64,000 bases of DNA from Leucobacter chironomi DSM 19883 (GTDB lineage: Bacteria > Actinomycetota > Actinomycetes > Actinomycetales > Microbacteriaceae): assembly GCF_000421845.1 (NCBI RefSeq), contig NZ_ATXU01000005.1, forward strand, positions 62,001 to 126,000. Reading direction: 5' to 3'. Below are positions 8,413-19,318 of the stretch, piece by piece. The position numbers and the translations under genes are program-made. The notes beneath the pieces were generated by a model that was not told the DNA's origin, searched no databases, and was given only the letters and a program-made list of their open reading frames with translations. Each line of letters begins with the position of its first letter. The stretch's first letter is position 1.

Positions 8413-9449
8413 GGCCGCACCTCCTCGATGCGGAGCAGCCCGGCGCGATCGAGCCGAAGCCGGCCGGCCCCGGCCACGCGGTGGACGCCTCGGCGGCGTT
8501 CGAGGTGGATGACCCCGTGCAGCGCCGACGCCGCCTGCCGCGTCAGCGCCGGCGGGTCGAGCCCCGCGAGGGCGCCAAGGGCCTCCAGCCTGGCCGGCAC
8601 GTGCTCGATGCGGTTCGCGTGCAGCGTACCCGCGCTGCCGTCGTGCCCCGTGTTCAAAGCGGCGAGCAGGGTCGCCACCTCCGCCCCTCGGCACTCGCCG
8701 AGCACGATCCGATCCGGACGCATGCGCAGCGCCTCGCGCAGCAGGCGGTCGAGCCCCACCTCGCCGAGGCCCTCGGTGCTCGGTCGGCGGGCCTCGAGCG
8801 AGAGCGCGTGGGGGTGGCGCAGCCGCAGCTCCGCGAGGTCCTCGATGACGAGGATCCGCTCGCGAGGATCGGCCAGCCCGAGCAGCGCTCCGAGCATCGT
8901 GGTCTTCCCGCTCCCGGTGCCGCCGGTCACGAGCAGGTTGCGGCGAGCGGCGATCGCGCTGCGGAGCGCCCGGGCCATCGCGTCCGAGCAGAGCCCACCG
9001 CTCACGAGCGCATCGAAATCCGGGGGCGCGACCCTGGGCACGCGGATCGAGACCGCAGCGCCCTCGACCGCCACCGGCGGCAGCACTGCGTGCACCCGGA
9101 TCCCGTCGCCGATCCGTACGTCGGCGCAGGGGTGCAACTCGTCGATGTGCCGCCCGCCGGCCGCGATCAGCTCGCAGGCCAGCCGGTGCACGGCGGCAGG
9201 TGTCGCACGCCAGCCCCCGATGGGCTGCGGCCCGCCGCCGCGATCCGCCCACAGCCGCCCTTCGCCGGCGCTCACCTGCACGAGCAGGTCGCGCAGCTCC
9301 GGGTCGTCGAGCAGCGGCAGCAGGCCGCCGAGGGCGCGCCGCTCGGCGATGCCGAGCCGCCCCGTCCGTGCGGGCGCGAAGAGCGGCGCCGGACCGCGGG
9401 GCATCGGAACGGGCGCACCGCGGGGCATGGAGACGGGGTCAGCGGTCAT
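8409..9449 (-). CDS. tadA: Flp pilus assembly ATPase, TadA/CpaF type
   Basis: 346 aa. A cytoplasmic secretion ATPase that powers pilin extrusion. Residues about 40-160 form the N-terminal domain; the Walker A motif is VTGGTGSGKTT near residue 190, with the Asp-box ERILVIEDLAELRL, the Walker B-like RPDRIVLGECRG, and the His-box GSAGTLHAN after it. Length is at the short end for the family (about 350-450 residues). The start ATG 9449 is chosen from the family; no clear ribosome binding site is seen and two internal ATG codons follow closely. It is the first gene of the tad operon. The usual upstream Rv3660c-like septum-site (CpaE-like) gene is absent: the divergent neighbour is acs. Confidence 0.9.
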   Translation of the reverse strand: MTADPVSMPRGAPVPMPRGPAPLFAPARTGRLGIAERRALGGLLPLLDDPELRDLLVQVSAGEGRLWADRGGGPQPIGGWRATPAAVHRLACELIAAGGRHIDELHPCADVRIGDGIRVHAVLPPVAVEGAAVSIRVPRVAPPDFDALVSGGLCSDAMARALRSAIAARRNLLVTGGTGSGKTTMLGALLGLADPRERILVIEDLAELRLRHPHALSLEARRPSTEGLGEVGLDRLLREALRMRPDRIVLGECRGAEVATLLAALNTGHDGSAGTLHANRIEHVPARLEALGALAGLDPPALTRQAASALHGVIHLERRRGVHRVAGAGRLRLDRAGLLRIEEVRP

Positions 9450-9534
9450 GGTCTCAGACAAGCAGGATCCCGATGCTCGCGGTGGCGGAACGGGGCTTGT
9501 GTGGATAAGCCGCGCGATCTCCGCGCAGGACCGG

Positions 9535-9548
9535 ATTGTGAGCGAAGT
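9535..9548 (-). promoter_or_regulatory. 14-bp motif shared by tadA and pilin upstream regions, copy 1
   Basis: On the minus strand this reads ACTTCGCTCACAAT, about 86 bp upstream of tadA, identical to 7456-7469. It lies in the divergent tadA-acs interval. A regulator-binding site or a conserved promoter part is likely. Confidence 0.4.
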
Positions 9549-9672
9549 CCCACGCGACGATGACCCCTCCGACGGTATAGCCTGACACCAGCATTCATTC
9601 GCACGCGCGCGGTCTCGGCAGCCACGGCCCCGTTCCGCGGGCGGATCACTGGAAAGACGGATAAGGGCGTCC

Positions 9673-11655
9673 ATGACTGATCAGAACGGCACCATCGAGA
9701 GTCACCCGCTGCAGCACGGCGAGGAGGTGGAGGTGTATCCGCCGTCGGACGAGTTCCGCGCGCAGGCGAACGTGCGCGACTCCTCCGTCTACTGGCAGGC
9801 GGCGCAGGATCCCGAGGCCTACTGGGCCGAGCGCGCCCGCCAGCTCAAGTGGTCGAAGCCGTTCACCGAGATTCTTGACTGGTCGAACCCGCCGTTCGCG
9901 AAGTGGTTCGCCGACGGCGAGCTGAACGTCGCCGCCAACTGCCTCGACCGCCACGTCGCAGCGGGCCTCGGGGATCGCGTCGCGATCCATTTCGAAGGCG
10001 AGCCCGGCGACACGCGCACCCTCAGCTACGCCGAGCTGACGCACGAGGTGAAGCGCGCCGCGAACATGCTGACGAGCCTCGGCGTCTCCGCCGGCGACCG
10101 TGTCGCGATCTACATGCCGATGATCCCGGAGGCCGTGATCGCGATGCTCGCGGTCGCGCGTCTCGGCGCGGCGCACTCGGTCGTGTTCGGCGGTTTCAGC
10201 GCCGAGAGCCTGCGCGCCCGCATCGACGACGCCCAGGCCGAGCTCGTCATCACCGCCGACGGCGGCTACCGGAAGGGGCGGGTCTCGGCTCTGAAGCCCA
10301 CCGTCGACGACGCGCTCGCGCTCGACACCGGCACCCCGCTCTCGGTCGAGCGGGTGCTCGTCGTGCAGCGCGGCGGCAACGAGGTCGTCATGCAGGAGGG
10401 TCGCGACCTCTGGTGGCACGAGGAGATCACGGCCTTCGACGGACAGCACGAGGCGAAGGGCTTCCCCTCGGAGAACCCGCTGTTCATCCTCTACACCTCC
10501 GGCACCACGGGCAAGCCGAAGGGCATCCTGCACACCTCGGGCGGCTACCTCACTCAGGTGTCCGCCACCCACAGCGACGTCTTCGACCTCAAACCCGAGA
10601 CGGACGTCTACTGGTGCACGGCCGATATCGGCTGGATCACCGGCCACAGCTACGTCGTGTACGGACCGCTCGCGAACGGCGCCACGCAGGTCATCTACGA
10701 GGGCACCCCGGAGACCCCCGACTGGGGGCGCTGGTGGAGCATCATCCAGAAGTACGGCGTGAGCATCTTCTACACCGCCCCCACGGCGATCCGCGCCTGC
10801 ATGAAGGTCGGGCGCCAGGTTCCCGAGCAGTACGACCTCTCCTCGATCCGCGTGCTCGGCAGCGTGGGCGAGCCCATCAATCCCGAGGCGTGGCGCTGGT
10901 ACCACGAGGTGATCGGCGGCGGCAAGGCTCCCATCGTCGACACCTGGTGGCAGACTGAGACGGGCGCCATCATGATCGCCCCGCTGCCGGGGCTCACCGG
11001 GCTGAAGCCGGGCAGCGCCCAGGTTCCGCAGCCCGGCATCACCGCGACCATCGTCGACGAGCAGGGCGAGCGAGTCGGCCACGGCCAGGGCGGCCTGCTG
11101 GTGGTGCAGCGCCCTTGGCCGTCGATGGTGCGCACCGTGTGGGGCGACGACCAGCGATTCATCGACACCTACTGGGCGAAGTTCGGCGACCAGTACTTCG
11201 CGGGCGACGGCGCGCGCTTCGACGACGACGGCGACATCTGGCTGCTCGGCCGGGTCGACGACGTGCTGAACGTGTCGGGCCACCGGCTCTCGACGGCCGA
11301 GATCGAGTCGGCGCTCGTCGAGCACCACGCCGTCGCTGAGTCCGCGGTGGTCGGCGCGCACGACGACACCACCGGTCAGGCAGTCGTGGCGTTCGTGATC
11401 CTGAAGTCTCAGCAGACGCTGCTCGCGCCCGAGCAGGCCGAGGTCGAGCTCAAGCAGCACGTCGCCGCGCACATCGGCGCCATCGCGAGGCCGCGTCGGG
11501 TGCTCGTCGTGTCCGAGTTGCCGAAGACCCGCTCGGGCAAGATCATGCGTCGTCTCCTCAAGGACGTGGCCGAGGGCAAGGAGGTGGGCGACACCACCAC
11601 CCTCGCCGACACGAAGGTCATGTCCACGATCCAGGATCAGCTGCGAGCCGGTTAG
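9673..11655 (+). CDS. acs: acetate--CoA ligase (AMP-forming)
   Basis: 660 aa, normal length. Activates acetate to acetyl-CoA through acetyl-AMP. The N-terminal ACAS domain is followed by the P-loop-like YTSGTTGKPKGILHTSGGYL near residue 275, the WWQTETG substrate motif near 420, and the C-terminal KTRSGKIMRRLL, whose Gly-Lys carries the lysine that is regulated by acetylation in this family. No acetyltransferase of the Pat type is adjacent. A strong bidirectional hairpin ends the transcript. The window also contains ackA-pta, so both the high-affinity and the reversible acetate routes are present. Confidence 0.97.
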   Translation: MTDQNGTIESHPLQHGEEVEVYPPSDEFRAQANVRDSSVYWQAAQDPEAYWAERARQLKWSKPFTEILDWSNPPFAKWFADGELNVAANCLDRHVAAGLGDRVAIHFEGEPGDTRTLSYAELTHEVKRAANMLTSLGVSAGDRVAIYMPMIPEAVIAMLAVARLGAAHSVVFGGFSAESLRARIDDAQAELVITADGGYRKGRVSALKPTVDDALALDTGTPLSVERVLVVQRGGNEVVMQEGRDLWWHEEITAFDGQHEAKGFPSENPLFILYTSGTTGKPKGILHTSGGYLTQVSATHSDVFDLKPETDVYWCTADIGWITGHSYVVYGPLANGATQVIYEGTPETPDWGRWWSIIQKYGVSIFYTAPTAIRACMKVGRQVPEQYDLSSIRVLGSVGEPINPEAWRWYHEVIGGGKAPIVDTWWQTETGAIMIAPLPGLTGLKPGSAQVPQPGITATIVDEQGERVGHGQGGLLVVQRPWPSMVRTVWGDDQRFIDTYWAKFGDQYFAGDGARFDDDGDIWLLGRVDDVLNVSGHRLSTAEIESALVEHHAVAESAVVGAHDDTTGQAVVAFVILKSQQTLLAPEQAEVELKQHVAAHIGAIARPRRVLVVSELPKTRSGKIMRRLLKDVAEGKEVGDTTTLADTKVMSTIQDQLRAG

Positions 11656-11680
11656 TAGGCAGCGGCTCGCAGGCGCGAGA

Positions 11681-11719
11681 AAGGCGGGGCGGATCCGAAT
11701 ACCGGATCCGCCCCGCCTT
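11681..11719. terminator. bidirectional intrinsic terminator between acs and ridA
   Basis: A perfect 17-bp stem (11681-11697 pairing with 11703-11719) with a 5-nt AATAC loop, flanked by AA and TT. It lies between the convergent acs and ridA genes, so it can end both transcripts. Confidence 0.85.
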
Positions 11720-11745
11720 GTTGTCGCGTTACGACGAGGGCGCGC

Positions 11746-12222
11746 TCAGTCCTCGACCTTGAACACGAACTCGATCTCGACGGGGGCGTCGAGCGGCAGC
11801 ACGGAGACGCCCACCGCCGAGCGCACGTGGATGCCGAGGTCGCCGAACACGCGGCCGAGGAAGACCGAGGCGCCATTGGCCACGCCCGGCTGACCGGTGA
11901 AGGAAGGGTCGGAGGCCACGAACGCGGTCACCTTCACCACCTGGGTGATCTTGTCGAGCGAGCCGATCACGCCGCGTGCGGCGGCGAGCGCGTTGAGCGC
12001 GCAGAGCCGCGCGAGCTCCTCCGCCTGCTCGGGCGCGACGAGGCCCTCGCCCTCACCCACCTTGCCGGTGGCGGGCAGCTGACCGTTCACGAAGGGCAGC
12101 TGCCCCGCCGTGTACACGTAGTTGCCGTCGCGCAGAGCCGGGACGTAGGCGGCGACCGCAGCGGCCACCTCGGGAATCTCGTAGCCGAGATCGCTCAGGC
12201 GCTCCTCGATCACAGACGTCAT
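11746..12222 (-). CDS. RidA family protein (YjgF/YER057c/UK114)
   Basis: 158 aa. RidA proteins hydrolyse reactive enamine/imine intermediates made by PLP enzymes. The sequence has the YVYTAGQLPFVNGQ opening strand, the central QAEELARLCALNALAAARG helix and the VTAFVASDPSF segment. The terminal strand Glu (VEIEFVFKVED) is kept, but the catalytic Arg of classical RidA (in the CxR motif) is not evident: the matching place reads GVSVLPLDAPVEIE, so this is probably a non-deaminase Rid subfamily. It is translationally coupled to the DUF4177 gene upstream (TGA and ATG one base apart), a pairing also found in Mycobacterium. Confidence 0.88.
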   Translation of the reverse strand: MTSVIEERLSDLGYEIPEVAAAVAAYVPALRDGNYVYTAGQLPFVNGQLPATGKVGEGEGLVAPEQAEELARLCALNALAAARGVIGSLDKITQVVKVTAFVASDPSFTGQPGVANGASVFLGRVFGDLGIHVRSAVGVSVLPLDAPVEIEFVFKVED

Positions 12223-12223
12223 T

Positions 12224-12391
12224 TCAGGCCTTCCTCTTCAGATATGCGACGTTGCCGCCGGCAGGACCCTCGATGATCTGCACGAGCTCCCACCCCTGGG
12301 CCCCCCAGTTGTTGAGGATCTGGGCCTCGTTGTGCAGCAGCAGCGGCGTGACGAAGTACTCCCAGCGAGGTGCTTCGGTCGATTCACTCAC
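12224..12391 (-). CDS. small DUF4177-like protein
   Basis: 55 aa: short N-terminus, then RWEYFVTPLLLHNEAQILNN and WGAQGWELVQI, which is the conserved core of DUF4177-like small proteins. Function unknown. I chose GTG 12391 because GGGGAG lies eight bases upstream. Coupling to ridA suggests a shared role. In Mycobacterium the equivalent pair is followed by arsA-like genes and whiB before the PBP gene; those are missing here, where the PBP gene lies only about 115 bp away on the other strand. Confidence 0.75.
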   Translation of the reverse strand: MSESTEAPRWEYFVTPLLLHNEAQILNNWGAQGWELVQIIEGPAGGNVAYLKRKA

Positions 12392-12439
12392 GTGCGGATC
12401 TCCCCTCGGTATGTGCGGTGACAATGCGTTGCGGGCGAC

Positions 12440-12467
12440 GGCGGAACAGGCCGTGGGGCCTGCCGCC
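12440..12467 (+). terminator. hairpin with T-rich tail in a divergent promoter region
   Basis: GGCGG-aa-CAGGCC (12440-12452) pairs with GGCCTG-CCGCC (12457-12467) around a GTGG loop, with T-rich sequence (TTGCTGTTTTGTC) after it. No plus-strand gene ends just upstream, so it may instead be an insulator or part of a 5' leader. Confidence 0.3.
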
Positions 12468-12505
12468 TTGCTGTTTTGTCAGCTATGTCGCTTACCCTTG
12501 ATTCT

Positions 12506-15133
12506 ATGACCCGTCAGACATCCAAGTCCGCGCGCGTGCGCACCTTCAAGCCGCGCAGCGCGGGTGGTGCCCTTGGCGGCATTCTCGGCGCCATCGCGAT
12601 GAGCGTGATCGCCGGAGTGCTCGTCACCGCCGCCGTCACCCCGGTCGTCGCGCTGAGCGGCCACACCGCGAAGACCGCCGTCGAGATCTTCGAGAAGCTC
12701 CCCGGCCACCTCGACCCGGGCCAGCTCGCCGAGCCGTCGACCCTCTACGCGAGGGGATCTGACGGGACCGAGTACGAACTGGCCACGTTCTACGACCAGA
12801 ACCGCGAGATGGTCGACTGGGGCTCCATCTCCCAGTACGTGAAGGACGCTGCGGTCGCCGAGGAGGATCCGCGCTTCTACACCCACGGCGGGGTCGACAT
12901 CCTGGCGACGAGCCGAGCAGTGCTGCAGAATGCAGCGGGCCAGAATCTGTCGGGCGCCTCGACGATCACGATGCAGTTCGTGCGCAACGTGCTCATCCAA
13001 GAGGCCTACTCGATCCAGGACCCGGAGGAGCGCGACAAGGCCTACGAGGACGCGATGCGTCAGGACGCCGACCGCAAGCTCAAGGAGATGCGCTACGCGA
13101 TCAGCATCGAGAAGCAGTACCCGAAGGACGAGATCCTGCTGGGCTACCTCAACATCGCTCTCTTCGGCCGCCAGATCTACGGCATCGAGTCGGCCGCGCA
13201 GTACTACTACGGCAAGTCGGCGAAGGACGTCTCGCTGGCCGAGGCCGCGAGCCTCGTCGCGATCGTGAACAACCCCTCGCTGTACCAGCTTGACGTGCCC
13301 GAGAACCTCCCCGCGAACCTGGAGCGCCGCAACAAGATCCTCGACAGCATGCTGAAGCACGGCAAGATCACCGAGGCCCAGCATGAAGAGGCCGTCGCCA
13401 CCCCGATCGAGCCGAACATCACGCCGCGCGTCGCGGGCTGCTTCGTCGCCGAGCAGAACTTCGGGCTCGGCCACTTCTGCGACTACGTGCTGCGCTACAT
13501 CAAGCAGGATCCGAACTTCGGGGCCAACCCGGCCGAGCGCGAGTTCCGCTTCAGCCGCGGCGGGTTCAAGATCTACACCACCATCGACCTCGACATTCAG
13601 GCGGCCGGGCTCGAAGCGGTGCGCAACACCGTGCCGGCGCTCATGGACGGCATCAAGGTCGGTGCCGCGAGCGTGAGTACGCAGGTCGGCACCGGGCGCG
13701 TGCTCGGGATGGTGCAGAACCGGCCGTTCAACGACGCGGAATCGTTCCTGAGCGTCAACCCCGAATACACGACGGTGAATTACAACACCGACTTCGACTA
13801 CGGCGGATCGAACGGCTTCCAGGTCGGATCGACGTTCAAGCCGATCACGCTGGCCGAGTGGATCCGCACGGGCCACTCCATCCGTGACATCGTGCAGATG
13901 GACGGACGCACCGTGCAGCTGCAGTCTTTCCGCGATTCCTGCTCCCCCGACGGCGTCTACGGCTACGGCCCCTGGACCTTCCAGAACGACAACCTCGGAG
14001 TGCGGGGCAACCGACCGGTGCTCACGGCGATCACCCAGTCGGTGAACGGCGGCATCGTGTCGATGCAGCAGAAGATGGATCTCTGCGACACCTACAAGCT
14101 CGCCGAGAAGCTGGGCATTCACCGCGCCGCGAAGCAGACCCATGAACCCGGCTTCGACAACTACGGCACCACGAAGCTCACGCGCGTGCCCTCGGGCACC
14201 TTCGCGGGCACCGACGAGATCGCGCCCATCACCATGGCCTCGGCCTTCGCCGCGTTCGCTGGCGACGGCACCGTCTGCACCCCGGTGCCCATCGACGAGA
14301 TCCTCGACACGAAGGGCGAGCCGGTACCGTTCACCAAGAGCAAGTGCACGGAGGGCGTCGCCCCCGAGGTCGCCGCAGGTGTGGCGTATGCGCTCGAGGA
14401 GACCGTGAGGAACGGTCTCGCCGACCACGCGCAGTCGCGTTTCGGTGTGCCGCACCTCGCGAAGACCGGCACCACCGACGACATCAAGGACAACTGGACC
14501 GTGGGCTCCAGCACCACCGTCGCCACCGCCACCTGGGTGGGCAACGCCGACCCGATCTGCTACGACGACGGCGTCTGCGAGCGCGTCTCGACCCAGGGCT
14601 TCGGCAACCTCATGTTCGCGGATCAGACGATCTGGCCGGCCATGATGAACGTCGCAGACCAGAAGTACGGCGGCGCCGCGTTCCCGCAGCCCTCCTCCGC
14701 TTCGATCCGTCAGACGATGGTGACCGTGCCCGACGTGAAGGGCAAGCCCTTCGACGAGGCGACGAAGCTGCTCACCGATGTCGGCTTCTCCGTCTCCGAC
14801 GGCGGCGAGATCGACTCCTCGATCGCCCAGGGCCTCATCGCCCGCTCCGATCCGGAGGGCGGCGCCTCGGTCTCTCTCGGCTCGGGCATCACGCTGTACC
14901 GCAGCAACGGCCAGGCGGTCGTCGTGCCGGACGGCCTGGTGGGTGCGACAGGCAGCGATGCCGAGGCCCGAGTGCGGGCCGCCGGACTCAACGGGGCCGA
15001 CTTCTCCTGCCAGGCCGGGGGCAAGCCCGACCCGAAGAAGGACCTGGTGGTCTCCACTGATCCCGCGAGCGGCGGCGAGGCACGAGGCAACAGCAAGATC
15101 TCGATGGTCCTCGCCTGCGCGGACAAGGGCTGA
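12506..15133 (+). CDS. class A penicillin-binding protein with PASTA domains (PonA2-like)
   Basis: 875 aa. A bifunctional peptidoglycan synthase. One N-terminal membrane helix (about 25-55) is followed by a glycosyltransferase-51 domain (EEDPRFYTHGGVD and GASTITMQFVRN). The transpeptidase domain has the active-site Ser in GSTFKP, the SVN triad in QSVNGG and the KTGTT motif. Two C-terminal PASTA repeats begin at TVPDVKGKPFDEA and at VVVPDGLVGATGSDA; PASTA units bind muropeptides. I chose ATG 12506: no Shine-Dalgarno sequence is seen, but TACCCT lies seven bases upstream, consistent with a leaderless message; an ATG 10 codons earlier is possible. Position matches PonA2 in Mycobacterium, next to a metallophosphoesterase. 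Confidence 0.93.
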   Translation: MTRQTSKSARVRTFKPRSAGGALGGILGAIAMSVIAGVLVTAAVTPVVALSGHTAKTAVEIFEKLPGHLDPGQLAEPSTLYARGSDGTEYELATFYDQNREMVDWGSISQYVKDAAVAEEDPRFYTHGGVDILATSRAVLQNAAGQNLSGASTITMQFVRNVLIQEAYSIQDPEERDKAYEDAMRQDADRKLKEMRYAISIEKQYPKDEILLGYLNIALFGRQIYGIESAAQYYYGKSAKDVSLAEAASLVAIVNNPSLYQLDVPENLPANLERRNKILDSMLKHGKITEAQHEEAVATPIEPNITPRVAGCFVAEQNFGLGHFCDYVLRYIKQDPNFGANPAEREFRFSRGGFKIYTTIDLDIQAAGLEAVRNTVPALMDGIKVGAASVSTQVGTGRVLGMVQNRPFNDAESFLSVNPEYTTVNYNTDFDYGGSNGFQVGSTFKPITLAEWIRTGHSIRDIVQMDGRTVQLQSFRDSCSPDGVYGYGPWTFQNDNLGVRGNRPVLTAITQSVNGGIVSMQQKMDLCDTYKLAEKLGIHRAAKQTHEPGFDNYGTTKLTRVPSGTFAGTDEIAPITMASAFAAFAGDGTVCTPVPIDEILDTKGEPVPFTKSKCTEGVAPEVAAGVAYALEETVRNGLADHAQSRFGVPHLAKTGTTDDIKDNWTVGSSTTVATATWVGNADPICYDDGVCERVSTQGFGNLMFADQTIWPAMMNVADQKYGGAAFPQPSSASIRQTMVTVPDVKGKPFDEATKLLTDVGFSVSDGGEIDSSIAQGLIARSDPEGGASVSLGSGITLYRSNGQAVVVPDGLVGATGSDAEARVRAAGLNGADFSCQAGGKPDPKKDLVVSTDPASGGEARGNSKISMVLACADKG

Positions 15134-15137
15134 CGCG

Positions 15138-16079
15138 GTGAGCTCAGCGCAGCGCAACGCTGCGGCCGTTCTCGGAACGGCCGCAGCGGGAGTCGCGATC
15201 TGGTCGACGCTCATCGAGCGGCGTCTCTTCACCGTGCGTCGGCACACCGTGCCGCTGCTGGCCGATGGCGCGGCACCGATCCGAGTGCTGCAGCTCTCCG
15301 ACCTGCACCTCGCCCCCTGGCAGTCGCGGAAGATCGACTGGGTGCGCTCGCTCGTCGAGCTGCACCCCGATCTCCTGGTGCTCACGGGCGACCTCATGGG
15401 TCATCTGCAGGCGCGTCCCGCACTGCTGCGCGCCCTGCGCCCCCTCGTCGAGCGCACGCCCACGGTCTTCGTGCACGGCTCCAACGACTACTACGGGCCC
15501 GTCTTCAAGAACCCGGCCCGATACCTCATGGAGCCCAGCCGGCTCAGCACGCGCAAGCCCAACATCGACAACGTCGCGCTCACCCGCGGCCTCGAAGAGC
15601 TCGGCGCGATCAACCTCAACAACGATGCCGCTCAGCTCGAACTGCGCGGCACGCGCGTCGAACTGTTCGGGATGAACGATCCGCATGTGCGCTATCACGA
15701 CGCCGCGGCGATGCGCTCAGCCCTGCACGCGCTGCAGGCGGAGCGCAGCGACGCAACGGCCGATGACACCGCTGCAGTGCGCCTCGGCGTGGTGCATGCA
15801 CCCTATCAGGAGGCGCTCGGCGCACTCCTCGACGAGGGGGCCGACGTGATCCTCGCCGGGCACACCCACGGCGGCCAGGTGCGCGTACCCGGCGTGGGAG
15901 CGCTCACCGCCAACTGCGATCTCCCCACCGCGCAGGCCCGCGGGCTCAGCGTCTGGTACGACGCTCACCGCGCTGCGTTCCTGAACGTGAGCGCCGGTCT
16001 CGGCAACTCCATCTACGCACCGGTGCGGTTCGCGTGCCGCCCCGAGGCTTCGCTCCTGACGCTCGAGGCGGCACGCTGA
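15138..16079 (+). CDS. metallophosphoesterase, YaeI/YkuE-like
   Basis: 313 aa. An N-terminal hydrophobic segment (about 8-25) suggests membrane attachment. Calcineurin-like metal motifs are in order: LQLSDLHLAP, LLVLTGDLMGH, HGSNDYYGP, VVHAPYQEAL and ILAGHTHGGQ. The usual GNHD motif is GSND here, so the His that normally supports catalysis is an Asn; I recall this variant in actinobacterial relatives but cannot confirm it. It starts at GTG 15138, four bases after the PBP stop, in one operon. Relatives dephosphorylate or cleave phospholipid-type substrates; the substrate here is unknown. Confidence 0.87.
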   Translation: MSSAQRNAAAVLGTAAAGVAIWSTLIERRLFTVRRHTVPLLADGAAPIRVLQLSDLHLAPWQSRKIDWVRSLVELHPDLLVLTGDLMGHLQARPALLRALRPLVERTPTVFVHGSNDYYGPVFKNPARYLMEPSRLSTRKPNIDNVALTRGLEELGAINLNNDAAQLELRGTRVELFGMNDPHVRYHDAAAMRSALHALQAERSDATADDTAAVRLGVVHAPYQEALGALLDEGADVILAGHTHGGQVRVPGVGALTANCDLPTAQARGLSVWYDAHRAAFLNVSAGLGNSIYAPVRFACRPEASLLTLEAAR

Positions 16080-16155
16080 GGCGAGCCTCCTCCGGGCGGC
16101 AGGCTTCGCGCCTCAACGGCGCGCAAGCGCCGCGAGGAGAGACGAGAGACACAGC

Positions 16156-16192
16156 AGAGGGGTGGGGATCCGATTCGGATCCCCACCCCTCT
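16156..16192. terminator. bidirectional intrinsic terminator between metallophosphoesterase and asd
   Basis: A perfect 17-bp stem (16156-16172 with 16176-16192) and a tight ATT loop. It lies between two convergent genes. Confidence 0.8.
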
Positions 16193-16206
16193 GGCGTACG
16201 GCGCGG

Positions 16207-18563
<2,357 letters not shown>

Positions 18564-18713
18564 GCGGGTCCTCCTCAAGTCTACGCGAGAGGCCAGTCTA
18601 TCGGACGGCGCTGCCCGAAAGCCGCGCCCGGTCCAGGGGGCCGCTTCCCGGAGGCGCCCGGGCGATGTCCTGTCCGGTCCCACCCAGCGGATCGGTCGTC
18701 GCGAAGGAGGCGT

Positions 18714-19067
18714 TCAGCTCGCCTCGATGATGGCCGCCGCCCAGATCCCCACCAGTGCGACCGCCGCCATCATCAGCATGCACGCGGCCATCCACCACAG
18801 CCGGATAGGCCGCCGGGCGACGGCGAACCGCAGCACGATGATCGCCGCGTAGAGCAGCAGCACCGCCGTGATGGCCACCACCGCGATCGGCGTCGAAGCC
18901 CCTCCTGCCAGTGCGAGCATCACGAGCGGCACGAGACTCGCGATCGCGAAGCACCCGCCGACCACGATCCAGATCAGGCCGCTGGAGGTCTGCAGCGCCG
19001 GTTGATTACTCATGCTCATCGGGTCGCGGCGGTGTTCCCGTCTCGAAGCCGGTTCGTGCCGACTCAT
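18714..19067 (-). CDS. small three-helix membrane protein, function unknown
   Basis: 117 aa. A charged N-terminal tail of about 25 residues is followed by three predicted membrane helices (about residues 28-52, 60-82 and 90-113). I recognise no family motif. I chose ATG 19067 because GGAGG lies seven bases upstream; the frame is open further upstream through repeat-rich intergenic sequence. It lies between recR and lysC on the same strand. A 250-bp gap separates it from recR and holds two copies of GCGGGCCGGGCCGACG (near 19092 and 19205) but no gene. Confidence 0.6.
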   Translation of the reverse strand: MSRHEPASRREHRRDPMSMSNQPALQTSSGLIWIVVGGCFAIASLVPLVMLALAGGASTPIAVVAITAVLLLYAAIIVLRFAVARRPIRLWWMAACMLMMAAVALVGIWAAAIIEAS

Positions 19068-19318
19068 GGTGCCGCCTCCGTTCGCTCGGCTGCGCGCGCG
19101 GGCCGGGCCGACGAACTCGCATTCGGGGCTCTCCGCATCGTCGGACTCCTCTCCCGGTCGAGCGGGACTGCGTCCGCACTCGCCCCGCCCTTCCAGCTTC
19201 GCTCGCGGGCCGGGCCGACGCCAGGGGTGGCCGGAGCGACGGTGCACGAGTATCCTGCAGTTCGGCGAGGGAAGCCCGCTGCCCCGTGAGACCGGATCGA
19301 GCCGAGAGGCGTGCGCCT

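Noticed and set aside
12479-15397. A 972-codon minus-strand open frame opposite the PBP gene
   Set aside because: Antisense to a gene with complete PBP motifs; no recognisable protein and no promoter.
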